Assembly (NCBI RefSeq): GCF_000308415.1
Contig: NZ_BAFS01000150.1
Span: 1-45,438, forward strand
Direction of reading: 5' to 3'
Origin: Nocardia asiatica NBRC 100129
GTDB lineage: Bacteria > Actinomycetota > Actinomycetes > Mycobacteriales > Mycobacteriaceae
DNA length: 45,438 nt
The position numbers and the translations under genes were made by a program. Position 1 is the first letter of the stretch; every line of letters starts with the position of its first letter. The notes under the pieces were generated by a model. That model did not search any database. It saw only the letters and a program-made list of their open reading frames with translations, and was not told the DNA's origin. This document shows positions 1 through 8,623 of this stretch, in pieces.

Positions 1-29
1 CCACACCGTCCGATATAGGGAGAACCGGG

Positions 30-386
30 TTGAAAGCCGACCATTCGTCGGGATTCGTCATCGACGACATCACCGTCGGTCCGTACGCGCACGGGTTCGG
101 CACCACCGCCGACGGGCACCCGTTCGCCTTCCGCACGGTCCGCGCCACGATGACGCTCGAGGTCTACCGCCGCGGTCCGGCCGACGCCGTCCCCGGCCCC
201 GAGGACGTGCTCGCGGTCGCCGAAGCCACGGTCACCGACATCGACCTCGACGACGAACGCAGTGTCGCGGCGCTGGTGCGGGATATGATCCCGGACACCG
301 CTGCGGTCGAGGCCGCCGCGGAACGGGACGTCACGGCCGTGCGTGCCCTGCTGGGACGGATCAGCTCCGTCATCGAAGGTATGTAG
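30..386 (+). CDS. small conserved-type hypothetical protein
   Basis: I do not recognise this 118-residue protein. It has no signal peptide or membrane segment. It is acidic and probably mixed alpha/beta, with an N-terminal half rich in beta-type residues and an Ala/Asp/Glu-rich, probably helical C-terminal half. The start chosen is TTG at 30, preceded by a GGGAGA-like ribosome site at about 18-23; a TATAGG-like -10 at about 15-20 is possible. The stop at 386 lies a few bases before the MTB12-like gene, and the MMPL transporter follows 16 bases after that, so the three genes look co-transcribed. A role in the envelope function of that operon is inferred from position only. The upstream context lies outside the window. 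Confidence 0.7.
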   Translation: MKADHSSGFVIDDITVGPYAHGFGTTADGHPFAFRTVRATMTLEVYRRGPADAVPGPEDVLAVAEATVTDIDLDDERSVAALVRDMIPDTAAVEAAAERDVTAVRALLGRISSVIEGM

Positions 387-392
387 GAAGTG

Positions 393-926
393 ATGACCCG
401 CACACGACTCGCCCGCACCGCGCTCACCGCGGCCGTTCTGCTGCTGGCCGCGCCGGCCGCCGCCTGCGACAGCGGAACCGACGACGCCGCGGTCGAGGCC
501 GCCCGCTCGTCGGCCAACGCGTCGCTGTCATCCTCGATCGCGGTCTCCTCCAGCGCCGCGCACCCGCCGCTGCCCACCGCCGCCGACCTGGACGCCCAGA
601 TCAAGCGGGCACTGGACCCGGCGCTGCCCGACAGCGAACGCACCGCCCTCATCGAGGACGGCGAATCCTTCCGCCAGGCCATCCCCGACATGTACAAGGC
701 GCTGCAGGACAACCCGCGCGCCGTCTACGGCGTCACCGACCCGGTGTTCGACAACCACGACGGCACACTGACGGCCACCATGCGCCTGGACAAGGACGGC
801 ACCGGCGCCGCGGTCCGCACCACGGTCGTGCACTTCGTGCTGATCGACGGCAAGTGGAAGATCTCGCGCACCGACCTGTGCGGCATCCTGCGCTCGGCCG
901 ACTACCGCACTCCGGCCTGCGGCTGA
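393..926 (+). CDS. MTB12-like low molecular weight antigen family secreted protein
   Basis: The 177-residue product begins with an Arg-containing n-region, a hydrophobic Ala/Leu core and a Cys at about residue 25 (context AAAC), so it is exported and possibly a lipoprotein; the -3 position is Ala rather than the usual Leu, so lipidation is uncertain. The C-terminal part, from about residue 65, matches the MTB12 (CFP2-like) antigen domain: DPALPDSERTALIEDG, then a VTDPVFDNHDG segment, a repeat of beta strands, and FVLIDGKWKISR with two late Cys (DLCG and PACG) that could form a disulfide. Members are small secreted or surface proteins of mycobacteria and relatives with no established enzymatic role. 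GTG at 390 is an alternative start; ATG at 393 sits better behind AGGAAG. The gene lies tightly between the upstream small gene and mmpL. Confidence 0.8.
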   Translation: MTRTRLARTALTAAVLLLAAPAAACDSGTDDAAVEAARSSANASLSSSIAVSSSAAHPPLPTAADLDAQIKRALDPALPDSERTALIEDGESFRQAIPDMYKALQDNPRAVYGVTDPVFDNHDGTLTATMRLDKDGTGAAVRTTVVHFVLIDGKWKISRTDLCGILRSADYRTPACG

Positions 927-942
927 GCGGGCCCGCGACGCG

Positions 943-3036
943 ATGCGCCGTTCCGGTTCACTGCGGTGGGGACGGTTCGTGCACCGCCACCGCTTCCTGG
1001 TGCTGGCCTTCTTCGTCCTGTTCGTGCTGCTGTCGGGCTGGTACGGCCGCGACCTGGCCGGACGGCTGACCCAGGAGGGCTGGTTCGACGAGAGCAGCGA
1101 ATCGGTGGCCGCCGCCGAACTGGCCGACCGCACCTTCGGCCGCGACACCGACAGCGACCTGATCCTGCTCTACACCGCCCCCGACGGCGCCACCGTCGAC
1201 GATCCCGCGGTACGCGGCCCGGTCACCCGGCAGCTCGCCGACCTGCTGTCGGCCTATCCCGAGCGCATCCAGAAGATCGACAGCTACTGGGACAGCCCGT
1301 TCTCCGCCCAGGCCACCGACCCCACCCACACCCACGCCTTCGCCAGCGTCGGCTTGCGCGGCTCGGGCACCGCGACGGTGGAGAACTATCTGGCGATCAA
1401 GGACCATCTCGGCGCCGGGCGCGCTGGTGGCGGCCCGGGCGGCACCACCGTGCAGCTGGCCGGGTTGCAGCCGATCGTGGAAGGCATCAACACCGGCATG
1501 CAGCGCGACATCAAACGCGCGGAGATGATCGCCCTGCCGCTGGTGGCGATCCTGCTGTATTTCGTGTTCGGCGGCGTGATCGGGGCGCTGCTGCCGGTGC
1601 TCATCGGCGGCATGACGATCCTGGGCACCCAGGGCGGCCTGCGGCTGCTGACCGACCACCTCGACGTCAACGTCTTCGCCAGCGCCGTGATGACCCTGGT
1701 CAGCCTGGGGTTGGCGATCGACTACGGGCTGTTCACCGTCACCCGCTTCCGGGAAGAACTCGCCGCGGGCCACACCGTCGAGGAGGCCACCGCCCGCACC
1801 GTCGCCACCGCCGGGCGCACCGTGCTGTTCTCGGCCGCGATCATCGCCCTCAGCCTCGGCGCGCTGTTCATCTTCCCCAACGGGGTGCTGCGTTCGGTGC
1901 CGCTGGGCGGCATCAGCTCGGTCCTGCTGGCGGCGCTGCTGTCGGTGACCGCGCTGCCCGCCGCATTGAGCATCGTCGGACGCCGCATCGGCTTCCTGGG
2001 CTGGAAACGGTTCTCCCGCACCAAGACCGAAGCGCAGATCGACGCCGGATTCTTCGCCCGCCTGGCGCTGTGGGCGATGCGCAGACCCGTGGCGGTGGCC
2101 GTGCCGATCGTGCTCGCGCTGCTCGCACTCGCCATCCCGATGCGCAACATCGAATTCGGCGGGCTCAGCGAACGCTACCTGTCCGACGACAACCCCGCCC
2201 GGGTCGCGCAGGAACGGTTCGACGAGCTGTTTCCCAGCTTCCGCACCGAACCGCTGAAACTCGTGGTGGTCGGCGCCGACGCGCGCCAGCTCAGCGACAT
2301 CCGCTACACCGCCAACCAGATCCCCGGCCTCACCGGCCGCTTCGAGCCCGCCGCGCCCACCAAGGACGGCATCAACGTGCTCGCCGCCGGATTGGCCGAC
2401 AAACGCGACGCCGACGACGTCATCGCCGCACTGCGCGCCATCCCCGAACCGCCCGGGGTGCGGGTGATGGTCGCCGGTGTGCCCGCACTCGAACGCGACA
2501 GCATCAACGGCCTGATCGACGGCCTGCCCACACTGCTGGCCCTGCTCGTCGCGGCGGCGCTGGCGCTGCTGTACGCGGCGTTCCGCTCGCTGGTGCTGGC
2601 ATTGAAGGCCGTGGCGATGAGCGCGCTCAGCCTCGTGTCCACCCTCGGCATGCTGACCTGGATGTTCGTCGAGGGCCACGGCGCGGGGATCTTCCACTTC
2701 ACTCCCGGACCGTTGATGTTCGCGGTGCTGGCCCTGATCGTGACGGTGGTGTTCGGGCTGTCCACCGACTACGAGGTGTTCCTGCTGTCGCGGGTGTCGG
2801 AGGCCCGCGCCGCCGGCGCGGACGCGCCCGAGGCGATCCGCTACGGCATCGCTCACACCGGCGGCGTGATCACCTCCGCCGCGGCCATCCTCATCGTGGT
2901 CACCGGCGCGTTCGGGTTCTCGGACCTGGTACTGATGAAATACATCGCCTATGGCATGATCGCCGCCCTGATCCTCGATGCCACCGTGATCCGCCTGCTG
3001 CTGACTCCCGCGGTGCTGAAACTGATCTGGCGCTGA
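943..3036 (+). CDS. MMPL/RND family transporter
   Basis: This 697-residue inner-membrane protein has the two-fold MMPL/RND layout: TM1 at about residues 17-37, a large periplasmic loop, a block of five helices (about 185-350), a TM near 375, a second loop, and a final block (about 530-695). Each half carries the conserved TM4-type Asp/Tyr motif: AIDYGLFTVTRFREE in the first half and STDYEVFLLSRVSEAR in the second. These are the proton-relay signatures of mycobacterial MmpL proteins and their actinomycete relatives. Family members export lipids, siderophores or drugs using the proton motive force; the substrate here is unknown. At about 700 residues it belongs to the shorter class, without the long loop of the trehalose-lipid exporters. 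It starts 16 bases after the MTB12-like gene. A hairpin at 3051-3072 follows the stop. Confidence 0.93.
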   Translation: MRRSGSLRWGRFVHRHRFLVLAFFVLFVLLSGWYGRDLAGRLTQEGWFDESSESVAAAELADRTFGRDTDSDLILLYTAPDGATVDDPAVRGPVTRQLADLLSAYPERIQKIDSYWDSPFSAQATDPTHTHAFASVGLRGSGTATVENYLAIKDHLGAGRAGGGPGGTTVQLAGLQPIVEGINTGMQRDIKRAEMIALPLVAILLYFVFGGVIGALLPVLIGGMTILGTQGGLRLLTDHLDVNVFASAVMTLVSLGLAIDYGLFTVTRFREELAAGHTVEEATARTVATAGRTVLFSAAIIALSLGALFIFPNGVLRSVPLGGISSVLLAALLSVTALPAALSIVGRRIGFLGWKRFSRTKTEAQIDAGFFARLALWAMRRPVAVAVPIVLALLALAIPMRNIEFGGLSERYLSDDNPARVAQERFDELFPSFRTEPLKLVVVGADARQLSDIRYTANQIPGLTGRFEPAAPTKDGINVLAAGLADKRDADDVIAALRAIPEPPGVRVMVAGVPALERDSINGLIDGLPTLLALLVAAALALLYAAFRSLVLALKAVAMSALSLVSTLGMLTWMFVEGHGAGIFHFTPGPLMFAVLALIVTVVFGLSTDYEVFLLSRVSEARAAGADAPEAIRYGIAHTGGVITSAAAILIVVTGAFGFSDLVLMKYIAYGMIAALILDATVIRLLLTPAVLKLIWR

Positions 3037-3050
3037 CGCCCGTCCGGCCT

Positions 3051-3072
3051 CGGGGTGATGGACTCCACCCCG
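3051..3072 (+). terminator. candidate terminator hairpin after mmpL
   Basis: CGGGGTG (3051-3057) pairs perfectly with CACCCCG (3066-3072) around an 8-base loop, 14 bases after the mmpL stop. There is no T-tract, which is common for actinobacterial hairpin terminators. Confidence 0.45.
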
Positions 3073-3235
3073 CAAGGGCGAAGCCGCGGTTGCTCCCTGG
3101 CGGCGGCACTGCGTGTGCGCCCGATGCTTCCAGAGCTGGATCTGCCCGAAAGGCCATCCGACGCCTCCCACCGAAGCGCACGTCAACCTTACACGGGGGG
3201 AGGAGCCGTAGCATCCGCCGAGCTCGGGCGGCTCC

Positions 3236-3269
3236 GGCGCAACTACGGTTCGGCCCTACGAGTTGCGCC
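3236..3269 (-). terminator. candidate terminator hairpin after hmuV
   Basis: GGCGCAACT (3236-3244) and AGTTGCGCC (3261-3269) are perfect 9-bp arms separated by 16 bases. The structure lies about 77 bases beyond the hmuV stop in the direction of hmuV transcription. A protein-binding site is an alternative reading. Confidence 0.4.
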
Positions 3270-3345
3270 CGCATCACCGCAGAGCGTCAACGACACCGCG
3301 CGGGACGACTACCGCGACGGCGGCGGCCACCGGAGTGAGTCGGGC

Positions 3346-4179
3346 TCAGCGGCGCACCGGCAGGACCAGTTGCGCGCCGGTCACCGGGTGGTCGAGCACT
3401 TCGACCGGGTGCTGGTAGACCCGCGTGAGCAGTTCGGTGGTGAGCACTTCGCGTGGTGGTCCGTCCGCGGCGATGCGACCGGCGTCCAGCACGGCGACGC
3501 GGTCGGCGTAGGCGGCCGCGATCCCGAGATCGTGCAGCACGACCACCACGGACGCGCCGTCGGCGGCGCGGGCGGCGGCCAACCGCAGCACCGCTTCCTG
3601 ATGCCCGAGATCCAGTGCCGCGGTCGGCTCGTCCAACAGCAGTGTGGCGGTGTCCTGCGCCAGCACCCGCGCCAGCGCCACGCGGGCGCGTTCACCGCCG
3701 GAGAGAGTCGGAAACGACCGGGCGGCCAGGTGTTCGACGTCGGTGGCGGCCATCGCCGCGGCGATGTGTTCTTCGTCGAGTTCGCGCCGCTCGGTGCGCA
3801 CCCAGGGCGCGCGGCCCATCGCCACCACTTCCCGCGCGGTGAAGGGGAAGCCGACGGTGTGGGTCTGCGGCAATACCGCCCGCCGCCGGGCCATGTCCAG
3901 CGTCGTCCAGTGCGTCAACGGCTGCCCGTCGAGTTCGACAGCCCCCGCGCTCAGCGCCAACTCCCCGGCCAGCGCGGCCAGCAACGTCGACTTACCCGCG
4001 CCGTTGGGCCCGACCAGGGCCACGACCTGCCCCGCGACCGCCTCGAAGTCGACACCCTCGAGCACCCGGCGCGCCTGCCCGCCACCGCGCCGCTCCACAC
4101 TCACCCCCGCCGCCCGCACCGTCGCCTGCCCCTTCCGCGGCCACTGCGGCAACTCGTGCACTGTCCGCAACAAGCTCAC
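3346..4179 (-). CDS. hmuV: heme ABC transporter ATP-binding protein
   Basis: This is the cytoplasmic ATPase of a heme importer, 277 residues from the chosen start. Walker A is GPNGAGKST (about residues 57-65), the Q-loop region is AVLPQTHTVGFPF, the ABC signature is LSGGE (about 159-163), Walker B is LLLDEP (about 180-185) and the switch His lies in VVVLHDL. The family is the FecE/BtuD-type iron-chelate ATPases; the operon order with a substrate-binding lipoprotein and a FecCD permease identifies HmuV. GTG at 4179 is chosen because GGGAGG lies about 6 bases upstream; an in-frame ATG at 4230 would add 17 residues but has no comparable ribosome site. It lies 76 bases downstream of hmuU and is the last gene of the operon. 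Confidence 0.9.
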   Translation of the reverse strand: MSLLRTVHELPQWPRKGQATVRAAGVSVERRGGGQARRVLEGVDFEAVAGQVVALVGPNGAGKSTLLAALAGELALSAGAVELDGQPLTHWTTLDMARRRAVLPQTHTVGFPFTAREVVAMGRAPWVRTERRELDEEHIAAAMAATDVEHLAARSFPTLSGGERARVALARVLAQDTATLLLDEPTAALDLGHQEAVLRLAAARAADGASVVVVLHDLGIAAAYADRVAVLDAGRIAADGPPREVLTTELLTRVYQHPVEVLDHPVTGAQLVLPVRR

Positions 4180-4255
4180 CCGACACCTCCCGGCCCCGAA
4201 TGGCGCCTCGTGCGGAAATCGTCCCGGCATCGGCCGTGCGCCACGCGACGTGCGG

Positions 4256-5350
4256 TCATGCCCAGCCTCCGGAGCGGGCGCGGGTGCGGCGCAGCAGCCA
4301 GAAGAACACCGGGCCGCCGATCAGGGAGGTGAGCATGCCCAAGGGCAGGTCCGCGTTGTCGACCAGGGATCGGGCGGTGACGTCGGCGGCCAGCAGCACC
4401 ACCGCGCCGACGATGGCGCTCAGCGGGATCAGCACCCGGTGGGCCGGACCGACCAGCATCCGCACCAGATGCGGCACGATGAGCCCCACGAACAGGATGA
4501 TGCCGGTGAACGCGACACCGGCTGTGGCCAGAACCGCGACTACGACGATCACGTTGCGGCGCAGCCGCTCCACGTCGACACCGAGATGCCGGGCCGCGGA
4601 CTCCCCGAGCGCCAGCAGATCCAACCGCGGCGCCAGCAGCACCGCCGCGGCGACACCGATCCCGGTCAGCGGCGCCACCACACCCACCGCTTCCCACCTG
4701 GCCCCGTTGAGCGAACCCAACTGCCAGAACACGATCTGGTCGCGCGCCGCGGGGGAGGCGACGAACAACAGCAACGCGATCAGCCCACCGGCGAAAGCGT
4801 TGATCGCCACACCGGTCAGCACCAGCGTGACCACCTCCGTGCGCCCACCCGAGCGCGCCAGCAGATACACCAGCAACGTGGTGGCCAGTCCCGCGACGAA
4901 CGCCGCCGCGGCCACCGACCACGCGGCCACGAACGCCCCACCCACCACGATGACCGTGCCCGCACCGACCGCCGCACCCGCCGACACCCCGATCACGCCC
5001 GGCTCGGCGAGCGGATTGGCGAACACACCCTGCAACAACGCACCCGCTGTCGCCAGCGCCGCACCCACCAGCACCGCCAGCACGACCCGCGGGAACCGCA
5101 CCTCCCACAGCGTCACCTCACCGGAAGGATGCGCGGGCATCGGCCCGATATCCAACCCCAACCGGTGCAGCACGCTGCCCGCCACCTCGGCAGGCGTCGT
5201 CGGCACCTGACCGATCGCCGCCGACGCCAATGCCAGCACGACCAACCCCGCCAGCGCGACCGCGAACACCAGCACCAACCGCGAACAGCTGCGCGACTTC
5301 GGTACCGGCGTCACCGGCGGCCGCGCCGCTCGCGTCCCCGGCAGGCTCAT
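4256..5350 (-). CDS. hmuU: heme ABC transporter permease (FecCD family)
   Basis: This 364-residue polytopic protein has about ten hydrophobic helices and the FecCD hallmarks: a first helix near residues 25-47, the conserved LWEVRFPRVVLAVLVGAALATAG region, a GVIGVSAGAAVGA segment, the RHLGVD cytoplasmic loop that docks the ATPase, and FVGLIVPHLVRMLVGPAHR near the C terminus. It forms the membrane channel of the heme importer with HmuV. Its ATG overlaps the hmuT stop by four bases (ATGA at 5347-5350), so translation is probably coupled. Length and topology are normal for the family. Cobalamin or siderophore permeases share the fold, but the hmuT-like partner favours heme. Confidence 0.92.
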   Translation of the reverse strand: MSLPGTRAARPPVTPVPKSRSCSRLVLVFAVALAGLVVLALASAAIGQVPTTPAEVAGSVLHRLGLDIGPMPAHPSGEVTLWEVRFPRVVLAVLVGAALATAGALLQGVFANPLAEPGVIGVSAGAAVGAGTVIVVGGAFVAAWSVAAAAFVAGLATTLLVYLLARSGGRTEVVTLVLTGVAINAFAGGLIALLLFVASPAARDQIVFWQLGSLNGARWEAVGVVAPLTGIGVAAAVLLAPRLDLLALGESAARHLGVDVERLRRNVIVVVAVLATAGVAFTGIILFVGLIVPHLVRMLVGPAHRVLIPLSAIVGAVVLLAADVTARSLVDNADLPLGMLTSLIGGPVFFWLLRRTRARSGGWA

Positions 5351-6405
5351 GCGTGCCCGGTGCCGTACACCGCCGCGCTCAGCGCCGCGATCACCCGGCC
5401 GGTGTTGGGCCCGAAACTCAGCAGCACCGCATCGGACATGTCCACCACACGCCGGTCGCGCCCGGCAGGGGTCTGCGCGACGCCGGGCACCTTCTGCAGC
5501 CCCTCCACACCACCGACGGACTTCAGCCCGTCCGACATCACCAGCAGCACATCCGGCGCGGCGCCGATCATCGCCTCACTGGTGACCGCGGTGAACGGCT
5601 CGGTCAACCCCGCGACGCTGCCCGCGTCCCGCGCGCCCAGCGCCGCGATCAACGCGTCCGCACCCGAGCCCGGCCCGGCGAGCATGGTGATGGCGGTGGA
5701 ACGCAGATACACGAACGCGATGGTCAGGCGCGGATCCTGGGCGGGCACCGCCGCACTGGCGGCCGCGATCTCGTCGCGCGTGCGCTGCGCCAGCGCCTGC
5801 CCCCGCTCCGGCACCCCCAGCGCGCCCGCGACCGCCTCGATCTGCGGCACCACCCCGTCCATCGTGCGCTCCGGATCGAAGTACACCACCGTGACACCCG
5901 CCGCGCGCAACTGCTCCCGCACCGCGGGCGAGGCGCTGGTGGTGTCGGTCAAGAACACCGACGGCCGCAGCGCCAGCACCGACTCGACGTTCAGCGATCC
6001 GTTGCCGCCGGCCACGTTCGGCACCTCCCGCACCGCCGGAAACGCCGCCGAGGTGCTGCGCCCCACCAGTCTGGGCCCCAACCCCAGCGCGTACACGGTC
6101 TGAGCGAGGGTGCCGTAGCGGTCGACGGCGATGATGCGCGAGGCGTCGGTGACGGTGACCTCCGCGCCGTCGAACGACCGCACCGTCACCGGCAGCGCGG
6201 GCGTAGGCTCCGGCCCGATCGGCACCGGGTCCAGATCCGGCAGCGTCGCCGTCGTCGGACCGTGCCCGCCGTGCGAGGAGCCCGCGTCGCCGCCACACGC
6301 GACCGACCCGGCCAGCAAGCTCACCGCGAGCACGGCCAGGACGGCACGCCACCACCCGGGTCCGGCTCGGTTCCCACGCCCACCCCAGGTCGCTGCAGTG
6401 CTCAT
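5347..6405 (-). CDS. hmuT: heme ABC transporter substrate-binding lipoprotein
   Basis: This is the surface receptor of the heme importer, 352 residues from ATG 6405. A basic n-region (GWWRAVLAV), a hydrophobic core and Cys37 (context GSVACGG) mark a lipoprotein signal. After it comes a Gly/Ser/His linker and a PeriBP_2-type (TroA superfamily) domain: RIIAVDRYGTLAQTVYALGLGPRLVGRS, LRPSVFLTDTTSASPAVREQLRAAGVTVVYF and VSDGLKS-type segments. An earlier in-frame start at 6429 exists. 6405 is preferred because a TAGCCT -10 lies exactly 7 bases upstream, predicting a leaderless mRNA, and because it overlaps the iron box less. The aldo/keto-reductase-like gene ends just upstream at 6426. Heme ligand residues cannot be assigned by eye. 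Confidence 0.88.
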   Translation of the reverse strand: MSTAATWGGRGNRAGPGWWRAVLAVLAVSLLAGSVACGGDAGSSHGGHGPTTATLPDLDPVPIGPEPTPALPVTVRSFDGAEVTVTDASRIIAVDRYGTLAQTVYALGLGPRLVGRSTSAAFPAVREVPNVAGGNGSLNVESVLALRPSVFLTDTTSASPAVREQLRAAGVTVVYFDPERTMDGVVPQIEAVAGALGVPERGQALAQRTRDEIAAASAAVPAQDPRLTIAFVYLRSTAITMLAGPGSGADALIAALGARDAGSVAGLTEPFTAVTSEAMIGAAPDVLLVMSDGLKSVGGVEGLQKVPGVAQTPAGRDRRVVDMSDAVLLSFGPNTGRVIAALSAAVYGTGHA

Positions 6406-6424
6406 GCAGGCAAGGCTAATCTGT
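6406..6424 (-). promoter_or_regulatory. IdeR/DtxR-like iron box and -10 element of hmuT
   Basis: The plus-strand 19-mer GCAGGCAAGGCTAATCTGT matches 12 of 19 positions of the DtxR/IdeR consensus TTAGGTTAGGCTAACCTAA, including the AGGCTAA core. On the minus strand the same bases contain TAGCCT, which ends exactly 7 bases before the hmuT ATG, so a bound repressor would cover the -10 and the transcription start. Iron-dependent repression of heme uptake is known for this regulator family; its use here is inferred. Confidence 0.6.
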
Positions 6425-6425
6425 G

Positions 6426-7388
6426 TCACTCGGCGCGCGCACTGACGTCGTCCAAGGCGGCCGCGATCGCCCGCGGCAGCTCCAGCGTCTCGGCGGCCAG
6501 CACCCCGGTGAGCTGCCCGATGTCACGGGCGCCGACGATCATGCTCGCGATGCCGGGCCGGTCGCGGATCCAGGCCAGCGCCACCGCCAGCGGCGAGGTA
6601 CCCAGCCCGTCGGCGGCGGTCACCAGCGCGTCCACCACCCGGGTGGCGCGGTCGTCGAGACCACTGCGGATCTCCGCCGCGGTCGCCTCGTCGGCGCCCC
6701 GCGAATCGGCGGGCACCCCGTCGCGGTATTTACCGGTCAGGATGCCGCCCGCCAGCGGCGCCGAGGCGATCACCCCCACCCCGTGATACCGCGCGGCCGG
6801 GACCACATCGGCTTCGGCGCCCCGCGCCAGCAGCGAATACGGGGTCTGCGCCGCGGTCACCGGCGCCACCGCGGCCAGGCTGGCCAGCTGCCAGGCGCCG
6901 AACCCGCGCACCCCCGCGTACCGGACCCGGCCCGACCGCACCGCCTGCTCCAACGTCGAGGCGATCTCCTCGAGCGGCGTACGCGGATCCCACACCGCCA
7001 CATTCCAGATGTCGAGATGGTCGGTGCCGAACTCCAGCAGGGTGCGATCCAGTTGCCGCAGCAGCGCCCGCCGCGAGGCATCCACCGTGACCTGCGCGGG
7101 CACCGGCACCTCGGCGGGGGCGAACCCCCACGGCGCGGTCCCCGCGCACCCGCTGAGCACCAGCTCGTCCCGCGAAACCAGGTCACCGAGCAATTCGGCC
7201 AGGATCCGCTGCGCGGCCCCGCCCGCGTAGGCGGGCGAAGTGTCCACCAGCGTGCCGCCCGCCTCGACGAACGCCACCAACTGCCCCGCGGCGTCCTCGG
7301 CGTCGGTGTGCGAACCCCAGGTATGGGTCGCCAGGCCCATCCGCGACACCCGCAGGCCGCTGCGGCCCACCGTCCGCTGTTCCATCAC
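6426..7388 (-). CDS. aldo/keto reductase family protein lacking catalytic Lys and His
   Basis: This 320-residue protein has the AKR TIM-barrel pattern: GRSGLRVSRMGL at the N terminus, DTSPAYAGG (Asp49 and Tyr54 of the tetrad), a long Arg/Leu helix followed by FGTDHLDIWNV, GVRGFGAWQL, and SMIVGARDIGQL near the C terminus for NADPH binding. The strand that normally ends in the catalytic Lys reads LVLSGCAG, with Cys81 where Lys is expected. The position of the catalytic His reads NVAVWDP, with Ala131. Two of four tetrad residues therefore appear lost, and ordinary carbonyl reduction is doubtful. GTG 7388 is followed immediately by ATG 7385, either of which could start. The gene precedes hmuT in the same direction, but hmuT has its own promoter. 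It is divergent from uppP. Confidence 0.85.
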   Translation of the reverse strand: MMEQRTVGRSGLRVSRMGLATHTWGSHTDAEDAAGQLVAFVEAGGTLVDTSPAYAGGAAQRILAELLGDLVSRDELVLSGCAGTAPWGFAPAEVPVPAQVTVDASRRALLRQLDRTLLEFGTDHLDIWNVAVWDPRTPLEEIASTLEQAVRSGRVRYAGVRGFGAWQLASLAAVAPVTAAQTPYSLLARGAEADVVPAARYHGVGVIASAPLAGGILTGKYRDGVPADSRGADEATAAEIRSGLDDRATRVVDALVTAADGLGTSPLAVALAWIRDRPGIASMIVGARDIGQLTGVLAAETLELPRAIAAALDDVSARAE

Positions 7389-7662
7389 CGTGTCCGCGCT
7401 TTCGTCACGGCGCCAAGCCTAGAGTGTGGATACGCGACTCGGCGCCCACCAGCACAGTGGGTCGCACTCGGGTGCGCGGGCGAACCCGCCGTCCCCGGCG
7501 AACCTCCCTCGGCGCCGGGCACCCAACAGCCGGGCACGCTGCCGCGAGTCCGGCACTGTACTGTCGCTGCGTGATCGGGGCGGTCGTCACGAAAGAACGA
7601 CCGGCCGCTGCGCCAATGCCCAAACACCGACGCGTGTTTCGGGCGAAAGTGGAGGATGGTTA

Positions 7663-8607
7663 GTGGTTGGCGAGTCGATGACCTGGGTGCAGGCCTTGGT
7701 GCTGGGTCTGGTGCAGGGGCTGACGGAGTTCCTGCCGATCTCCTCATCGGCGCATCTGCGCATCGTTTCGTCGGTCTTCTTCGGCGAAGACGCCGGCGCC
7801 TCGTTCACCGCGGTCACCCAGCTCGGCACCGAAGCCGCGGTGCTGGTGTTCTTCGCCAAGGACATCTGGCGGATCGTGCTGGCCTGGTTCGCGGGAGTGC
7901 GCGATCGGCTGACCGCGCCCCGCCGCCGCGAGCTCCCGCTGCACGATCAGCCCACCACGAGACTTCCCGTCCTCACCGCCGACCGCACCCGCGTTCTCGA
8001 CGAGCAGACCCAGCGCGACCTCGACTATCGAATCGGCTGGTATGTGATCATCGCCACCATCCCCATCGGCGTGCTGGGATTCCTGTTCAAAGACGAGATC
8101 CGCACCGGAGCCCGCAACCTGTGGCTGGTGTCGTTCATGCTGATCTTCTTCGCCCTGGTCATCGCCGCCGGTGAGCACTTCGGCCGCAAAGAGCGCTCGA
8201 TCGAGCAGCTGACCACCCGCGACGGGCTGGCCATGGGTTTCGCGCAGTGCCTCGCCCTGATCCCCGGTGTCTCGCGTTCGGGCGCGACCTCGACCGCGGG
8301 CCTGTTCCTGGGCCTGGAACGCGAAGCCGCCGTGCGTTTCTCGTTCCTGCTGGCGATCCCGGCGGTCACCGCCTCGGGCCTGTTCAGCCTGCCGGACGCG
8401 TTCGAACCCGCTGGTGAGGGACTCAACGCCAGCGGGCCGCAACTACTGGTGGCCACCGTGCTGGCGTTCGTGGTCGGCTACGCGTCGGTAGCGTGGCTGC
8501 TGCGTTTCGTCGCACGGCATTCGCTGTACTGGTTCGTCGGCTACCGCGTCGTGCTGGGCGCGGTCATCCTGGGTCTGCTGGCGGCGGGCGAGGTCTCGGC
8601 GACATGA
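7663..8607 (+). CDS. uppP: undecaprenyl-diphosphate phosphatase
   Basis: UppP (BacA family) dephosphorylates undecaprenyl diphosphate to recycle the lipid carrier for peptidoglycan and other wall polymers. The signature segments are both present: [18 protein letters not shown] near the N terminus, carrying the Glu and Ser residues of the active site, and PGVSRSGAT (about residues 200-208). About eight membrane helices are visible and the 314-residue length is normal for actinobacterial members. The start is GTG 7663, 7 bases after GGAGG at 7651-7655; the reading frame stays open much further upstream, but those codons have no membrane-protein character. The gene opens the block phosphatase, DUF3090, SCO1664-type and mshC, an arrangement known from mycobacteria and other actinomycetes. 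Confidence 0.95.
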   Translation: MVGESMTWVQALVLGLVQGLTEFLPISSSAHLRIVSSVFFGEDAGASFTAVTQLGTEAAVLVFFAKDIWRIVLAWFAGVRDRLTAPRRRELPLHDQPTTRLPVLTADRTRVLDEQTQRDLDYRIGWYVIIATIPIGVLGFLFKDEIRTGARNLWLVSFMLIFFALVIAAGEHFGRKERSIEQLTTRDGLAMGFAQCLALIPGVSRSGATSTAGLFLGLEREAAVRFSFLLAIPAVTASGLFSLPDAFEPAGEGLNASGPQLLVATVLAFVVGYASVAWLLRFVARHSLYWFVGYRVVLGAVILGLLAAGEVSAT

Positions 8608-8623
8608 TCGCTAGGCTGACCGC

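Larger units (their letters stand above)
3037..3345. other. convergent intergenic region between mmpL and hmuV
   Basis: This stretch of about 310 bases separates two genes read toward each other. I see no convincing gene in it. It holds a 7-bp stem hairpin close to the mmpL stop (3051-3072) and a 9-bp inverted repeat with a 16-base spacer nearer hmuV (3236-3269), one on each side, as expected for two terminators. Confidence 0.6.

Noticed and set aside
958..3338. Very long open frames opposite and alongside mmpL (for example 742 residues on the minus strand)
   Set aside because: They are frame shadows of a GC-rich gene: Arg/Ala/His-rich low-complexity translation, no family motif, and overlap with the clearly recognisable MMPL protein.
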